Below, one piece after another: positions 60,222 through 64,000 of a DNA stretch of 64,000 nucleotides; the first letter of the stretch is position 1, and each line of letters opens with the position of its first letter. This stretch comes from Pseudomonadota bacterium (lineage in GTDB: Bacteria > Pseudomonadota > Gammaproteobacteria > Burkholderiales > Rhodocyclaceae): contig JAFEDK010000004.1 in assembly GCA_018241665.1 (NCBI GenBank), positions 1 through 64,000 on the forward strand, given 5' to 3'. The notes under the pieces were generated by a model, which was not told the DNA's origin, did no database searches, and saw nothing but the letters and a program-made list of their open reading frames with translations. A program made the translations under genes and the position numbers.

Positions 60222-60802
60222 GGTTTCGGCGTCGGGTTGGTGCGATAAAGCATGCCGCGGACCTGGCCGTGCAATCGGACTTCGCCGACGATGTTGTCGC
60301 TTTCCATGTGTTCGGCCGTGATCACGGTCTGGCCCTGGGTAAGCTTCACGGGTCTATCCGCGCGCATCTTCTCGTCGTCCGGCCAGACGGTCATCTGGTC
60401 GGTGCGCAGGGTGGATTCGGGTTTGCCGTTATGGGCGGCGCGACGCAGCAATACCTGGTCGGTCAGGACGACGGTGGCGCCGTCCTTGCTGACTGTCGCG
60501 AATTCGGATTCGATCCTTACCGGCTCGGGGCGGTTCAGGTAGTCGAGGCGAGGCCGGACGAGTTCGGTGGACTCGTCATCGCCGTAATGGACCATGCGGT
60601 CGGCAACCAGCACGTACTGGATCTTGCCCGCCAGGTCAAAGCGCCGCAGGGTCAGACCCTCCGCCGAGAAATCGGCTTCATGACGATTCTTGTCGGTCTT
60701 GACGGTCTGTTCCTGCTGGGTGACCCGATCAAGCCAGACGCTGACGCCGGCCATGATGGTCAGCACGATGAGCGGGAAGAAGCTGTGGCCGCGTCCGTTC
60801 AT
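60218..60802 (-). CDS. lptC: LPS export ABC transporter periplasmic protein LptC
   Basis: LptC is a bitopic inner-membrane protein that passes LPS from LptBFG to LptA. The 194-residue product has one N-terminal TM helix (FFPLIVLTIMAGVSVWL) and a periplasmic LptC jellyroll domain (EGLTLRRFDLAGKIQYVLVADRM). It starts 37 bases after the kdsD stop; kdsC, usually between them, is missing. Confidence 0.93.
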   Translation of the reverse strand: MNGRGHSFFPLIVLTIMAGVSVWLDRVTQQEQTVKTDKNRHEADFSAEGLTLRRFDLAGKIQYVLVADRMVHYGDDESTELVRPRLDYLNRPEPVRIESEFATVSKDGATVVLTDQVLLRRAAHNGKPESTLRTDQMTVWPDDEKMRADRPVKLTQGQTVITAEHMESDNIVGEVRLHGQVRGMLYRTNPTPKP

Positions 60803-60839
60803 GCTTGATCCGGCGAAGGAGGGCGACAGGTGCGTGTCA

Positions 60840-61832
60840 TCAGATCACCTTGGCACGCATGAGGTCATGGTGGTTGAGGGCGCCCACCAGGCGGCCGTCG
60901 GGGCCGGTCACCAGCAACTCGCTGATGCGCAGGCGCTCCATCATCTCGGCGGCTTCGACGGCCAGTGCGCTGGCCTGGATGGTCTTGGGGTTGTGGCTCA
61001 TCACGTCGGCGATCTGCGCGGTGTTGAAGTCGCAGCCCTTGGCCAGTGAGCGGCGCAAGTCGCCGTCGGTGTAAATGCCGACGATGCGATCGTCGTCGGC
61101 GACGATGGCGGTCATGCCGAGCCCGGCGCGGGTGATCTCCATCAGTGCATCGCTGAGCAGCGCGTCTTCACCAACCCGGGGGATGGCTTCGCCGCTGCGC
61201 ATGATGTCCTCCACGTGGGTCAGCAGGCGTCGGCCCAGGGCGCCACCAGGGTGGGAGCGGGCGAAGTCGTCCGGCCCGAAGCCGCGGGCATCGAGCAAGG
61301 CCACTGCCAGCGCGTCCGACAGGGCCAGGGCCGCAGTGGTGCTGGCGGTAGGTGCCAGGTTGAGCGGACAGGCCTCTTCCTTGATGGCGCCATCGAGATG
61401 GACGTCGGCCTCCTGGGCGAGCGGGGACTCCGGGTTGCCGGTCAGGGCGATCAGGCGGGCACCCTGGCGCTTGACCAGCGGGACGATCTTCAGGAGTTCT
61501 TCGCCGGTACCGGAATAGGAGATCGCGATCAGCACGTCGTTGGCGGTGATCATGCCGAGGTCGCCGTGGGCGGCCTCGGCGGCGTGCACGAAGTACGCCG
61601 GCGTTCCGGTGCTGGCCAGGGTGGCGGCGAACTTGCGACCGATATGGCCGGACTTGCCGACGCCGGACACGATGACCCGCCCGTGGGAAGCAAGGATCAG
61701 GTTGACGGCCTGGACGAAGCTGTCATCCAGGCGGATGGAAAGCTGGCGCACCGCCTCCGCCTCGATGTCGAGGACGCGGCGCGCAAGCTCCAGAACACGG
61801 GCGTGCGCAGCGGCAATCGGGGCTGGGCTCAT
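60840..61832 (-). CDS. kdsD: Arabinose-5-phosphate isomerase KdsD
   Basis: KdsD converts ribulose-5-phosphate to arabinose-5-phosphate, the first step of KDO synthesis. The 330-residue product has a SIS domain (VSGVGKSGHIGRKFAATLASTGTPAYFVHAAEAAHGDLGM) followed by a pair of CBS domains (IMRSGEAIPRVGEDALLSDAL). ATG 61832 is the family start; the longer frame to 61988 crosses the divergent promoter region. It heads a kdsD-lptC-lptA operon. Confidence 0.94.
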   Translation of the reverse strand: MSPAPIAAAHARVLELARRVLDIEAEAVRQLSIRLDDSFVQAVNLILASHGRVIVSGVGKSGHIGRKFAATLASTGTPAYFVHAAEAAHGDLGMITANDVLIAISYSGTGEELLKIVPLVKRQGARLIALTGNPESPLAQEADVHLDGAIKEEACPLNLAPTASTTAALALSDALAVALLDARGFGPDDFARSHPGGALGRRLLTHVEDIMRSGEAIPRVGEDALLSDALMEITRAGLGMTAIVADDDRIVGIYTDGDLRRSLAKGCDFNTAQIADVMSHNPKTIQASALAVEAAEMMERLRISELLVTGPDGRLVGALNHHDLMRAKVI

Positions 61833-61844
61833 GGGAACGGTGCG

Positions 61845-61866
61845 TATAATTGGGTGCGGCAGTATA
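61845..61866. promoter_or_regulatory. Overlapping divergent -10 boxes of kdsD and the antiporter gene
   Basis: A plus-strand TATAAT (61845-61850) and a minus-strand TATACT (61861-61866) lie back to back between the two start codons. Neither has a strong -35. A TTCGCCC/GGGCGAA hairpin lies further along in the antiporter leader (about 61881-61899). Confidence 0.45.
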
Positions 61867-61911
61867 TCAGATCGACTAATTCGCCCATTCAGGGCGAACC
61901 CTTGCAGGCCT

Positions 61912-63888
61912 ATGATCAACACCCTCGAGCTGGTGCTCGTCCTTCTTGCCGGTGCCGTGCTGGTGGTCGGTATCCTCCGGTCGCTCAACCTGCCGCCGGT
62001 GCTCGGCTACCTGATGGTCGGGGCGGCCGTCGGCCCGCACGCCATGAGCCTGATGCAGGATTCCGATGGCGCCCGCTACCTGGCCGAGTTCGGCGTGGTG
62101 TTTCTGATGTTCACCATCGGACTCGAGTTTTCGCTGCCGCGCCTTTACAGCATGAAGCGCACGGTGTTCGGGTTGGGGGCCGTGCAGGTCCTCGGTACGA
62201 CCCTGCTGACCATGCTGATAGGCACCATCGGCGGGCTCAACTGGGGGGCGAGCTTTGCGCTGGGCGGCACCCTTGCCATGTCGTCCACCGCCATCCTGTC
62301 CAAGTTGCTGTCGGACAGACTGGAGCTGGATTCCAAGCACGGGCGGGAGACGATCGGCGTGCTGCTGTTCCAGGATCTGGCGGTGGTGCCGCTGCTGATC
62401 CTGATCCCCGCGCTGTCGCGCCCCGCGGACGAACTGTTCGGCACTCTGGCGCTGGCGGCCGGCAAGGCGGTGCTGGTGCTCGGTCTGGTCTTGTTCATCG
62501 GCCAGAAGCTGATGCGCCGCTGGTTCTTCTTGGTGGCGCGACAGCGTTCCGCCGAGTTGTTCATGCTCAACGTGCTGCTGATCACCCTCGGTTTGGCCTG
62601 GCTGACCGAGGTCGCAGGTTTGTCGATGGCGCTGGGGGCCTTCCTGGCCGGGATGCTGATCTCCGAGACCGAATACCGCTATCACGTGGAAGAAGACATC
62701 AAGCCCTTTCGCGATGTGTTGCTCGGCCTGTTCTTCGTGACAGTGGGGATGTTCCTCGACGTCGGCCAGATCATCCTCAGCCTGCCGATGGTGCTGGCCA
62801 TGCTGGCGGCGCTGCTGGTCGGCAAATTCCTCATCGTCGGTGCTGCGTCGCGGTTGCTGGGGGCCAGCCAGGGAACCGCGGCACGGACCGGCCTGTGGCT
62901 GTGTGCGGGAGGTGAATTCGGTTTCGTGCTGTTGTCGCAGATCGACGAGGCGCACCTGTTGCCGCCGTCCCTTTCGCAAGTGGTGGTGGCGGCGATGGTG
63001 CTGTCCATGCTGCTTGCCCCGCTGATCGTGCAGTACAGCGAAAAGATCGTGCTGAGGCTGGTGCCGTCGGAATGGATGACCCGTTCCCTGCAACTCACCA
63101 ACATCGCAACCCAGTCGATGTTCGTCGACAAACACGCGATCCTCTGCGGCTTCGGGCGCAACGGGCAGTACCTGGGCCGCCTGCTCGAGCAGGAAGGCAT
63201 CACCTACATCGCCCTCGACCTCGACCCCGAGCGGGTGCGCGAGGCTGCGGCGGCCGGTGAAACCGTGGTGTTCGGCGATGCGGCGAAGCGTGAGACGCTG
63301 ATGGCGGCCGGTATTTCCAGGGCGTCCGTGGTGGTGATCACCTATGCGGACACCGATGCGGCGCTGCGGGCCATGAGCCAGGTGCGCTCCTGCCGGCCCG
63401 ATGTACCGGTGGTGGTCCGCACGGCTGACGAGATGGACCTCGAGAAGCTCCAGCAGGCGGGCGCGGCGGAAGTGGTGCCGGAGGCGGTCGAATCCTCGCT
63501 GATGCTGGCGTCCCACGCGCTGGCCCTGCTGGGCGTGCCCTTGCCGCGGATCCTGAAGCGGATCCGCGAGATCCGTGCCGAGCGTTATCACCTGCTGCGC
63601 GGCATCTACCGGGGGGGCGAGCATCTGCATGAGGAGGCGCTGGAGGAGCGCCAGCAGACCCGGCTGCACTCTGTGGTGCTGGATGCAGGCACACATGCCA
63701 TCGGCCGCAGTCTGGCCGAGCTGCGCCTGAACGAGCTGGGTGTCGAGGTCAGCGCGCTGCGGCGGCAGCGGGTCCGGGTGGACGAACCGACACCGGAGAC
63801 CACTCTGGAACTCGATGACGTGCTGGTGTTGCTTGGCACGCCATCGCAGCTGGCCAACGCGGAGACGCGCATCTTCAAGGGCTTGTAA
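61912..63888 (+). CDS. CPA2 family K+/H+ antiporter with TrkA domains (Kef/YbaL type)
   Basis: This is a 658-residue monovalent cation:proton antiporter. About 12 membrane helices (residues 1-390) include LNLPPVLGYLMVGAAVGPH and MALGAFLAGMLISETEYRYHVEEDIKPFRDVLLGLFFVTVGM. A TrkA-N (RCK) NAD-binding domain follows (AILCGFGRNGQYLGRLLEQEG), then a TrkA-C domain to the end. ATG 61912 (MINTLELVLVLLAG) begins the first helix. A Kef-type gene divergent from kdsD is a common betaproteobacterial arrangement. Confidence 0.92.
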   Translation: MINTLELVLVLLAGAVLVVGILRSLNLPPVLGYLMVGAAVGPHAMSLMQDSDGARYLAEFGVVFLMFTIGLEFSLPRLYSMKRTVFGLGAVQVLGTTLLTMLIGTIGGLNWGASFALGGTLAMSSTAILSKLLSDRLELDSKHGRETIGVLLFQDLAVVPLLILIPALSRPADELFGTLALAAGKAVLVLGLVLFIGQKLMRRWFFLVARQRSAELFMLNVLLITLGLAWLTEVAGLSMALGAFLAGMLISETEYRYHVEEDIKPFRDVLLGLFFVTVGMFLDVGQIILSLPMVLAMLAALLVGKFLIVGAASRLLGASQGTAARTGLWLCAGGEFGFVLLSQIDEAHLLPPSLSQVVVAAMVLSMLLAPLIVQYSEKIVLRLVPSEWMTRSLQLTNIATQSMFVDKHAILCGFGRNGQYLGRLLEQEGITYIALDLDPERVREAAAAGETVVFGDAAKRETLMAAGISRASVVVITYADTDAALRAMSQVRSCRPDVPVVVRTADEMDLEKLQQAGAAEVVPEAVESSLMLASHALALLGVPLPRILKRIREIRAERYHLLRGIYRGGEHLHEEALEERQQTRLHSVVLDAGTHAIGRSLAELRLNELGVEVSALRRQRVRVDEPTPETTLELDDVLVLLGTPSQLANAETRIFKGL

Positions 63889-63915
63889 GGGGCGTCCCCG
63901 TCCTGTTTCCCGGCC

Positions 63916-64000
63916 TCAGTAGCTCGCGCAGACGGTGTACAGCTCGCTGTCCGTGAGCTTGGCCGCCTCGATGGCCGCGCCATTGGCGGCTCCGTCGGCC
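63916..64000 (-). CDS. C-terminal fragment of an unidentified minus-strand gene
   Basis: The window edge leaves 28 codons ending at a TGA (63916-63918). The visible tail reads AAIEAAKLTDSELYTVCASY. It is too short to assign. It is convergent with the antiporter gene, 27 bases away. The frame is uninterrupted up to the edge, which is weak support only. Confidence 0.35.
   Translation of the reverse strand, partial: ADGAANGAAIEAAKLTDSELYTVCASY

Overview
The window is ordinary, high-GC chromosomal DNA of a motile, polyhydroxyalkanoate (PHA)-accumulating betaproteobacterium, most likely in the Rhodocyclales (Azospira/Dechloromonas-like). I infer this from the gene neighbourhoods (miaB-phoH-ybeY-corC-lnt, glyQS-gmhB-plsC, coaBC/radC-rpmBG), from FlrBC-type sigma-54 flagellar control, and from a phasin together with a 3-hydroxybutyrate oligomer hydrolase. 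No phage, CRISPR array or genomic island is visible. The only mobile traces are a possible IS21-type end at the left edge and a small palindromic insertion at the corC start.

Layout. 1-310: possible IS end and tRNA-Met (minus). 0.36-5.6 kb: miaB, phoH-like, ybeY, corC, lnt (plus), an RNA-modification, ribosome-maturation and envelope operon. 5.7-9.9 kb: a TrpB2-type synthase and a P-type cation ATPase, convergent with a Cache-type chemoreceptor. 11.8-17.2 kb: glyQ, glyS, gmhB, plsC, a YgjP-type metallopeptidase and gloA, tightly packed. 17.2-21.4 kb: a two-gene signalling operon, an HD-GYP response regulator followed by a large hybrid histidine kinase. 21.5-36.1 kb: flagellar export and basal-body genes fliR,Q,P,O / fliN,M,L,K,J,I,H,G,F (minus), divergent from flrB-flrC-fliE (plus), with a near-perfect sigma-54 promoter before fliE. 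A YcgR-type PilZ flagellar brake follows convergently.

37-47.9 kb: phoU, rpiA, sseA, a SpoIIAA-like protein, a DMT exporter, isocitrate lyase, rraA, clpA/clpS, a cold-shock gene with a long leader, rpmG/rpmB and radC. 47.9-50 kb: coaBC, dut and a Nudix hydrolase. 50-59.4 kb is a carbon-storage and glyoxylate region: a 3HB-oligomer hydrolase lipoprotein, aceK, homodimeric icd convergent with a monomeric NADP-IDH, and a phasin. 59.7-63.9 kb: lptA, lptC and kdsD, divergent from a CPA2 K+/H+ antiporter. The right edge cuts an unidentified minus-strand gene.

How it works together. AceK phosphorylates the homodimeric Icd to push carbon through isocitrate lyase (aceA, also in the window) when acetate, or hydroxybutyrate from PHA, is the carbon source. 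The monomeric IDH is not a known AceK target and could act as an unregulated second route. The flagellar block follows the FlrA/FlrBC hierarchy, although the master regulator flrA/fleQ is not in the window.

No clearly new system is evident. The best leads are the corC start disruption, the rearranged lpt cluster without kdsC and lptB, the phasin control region, and a small unknown ORF inside the flagellar block. Base-level positions were read by eye and may be off by one or two.
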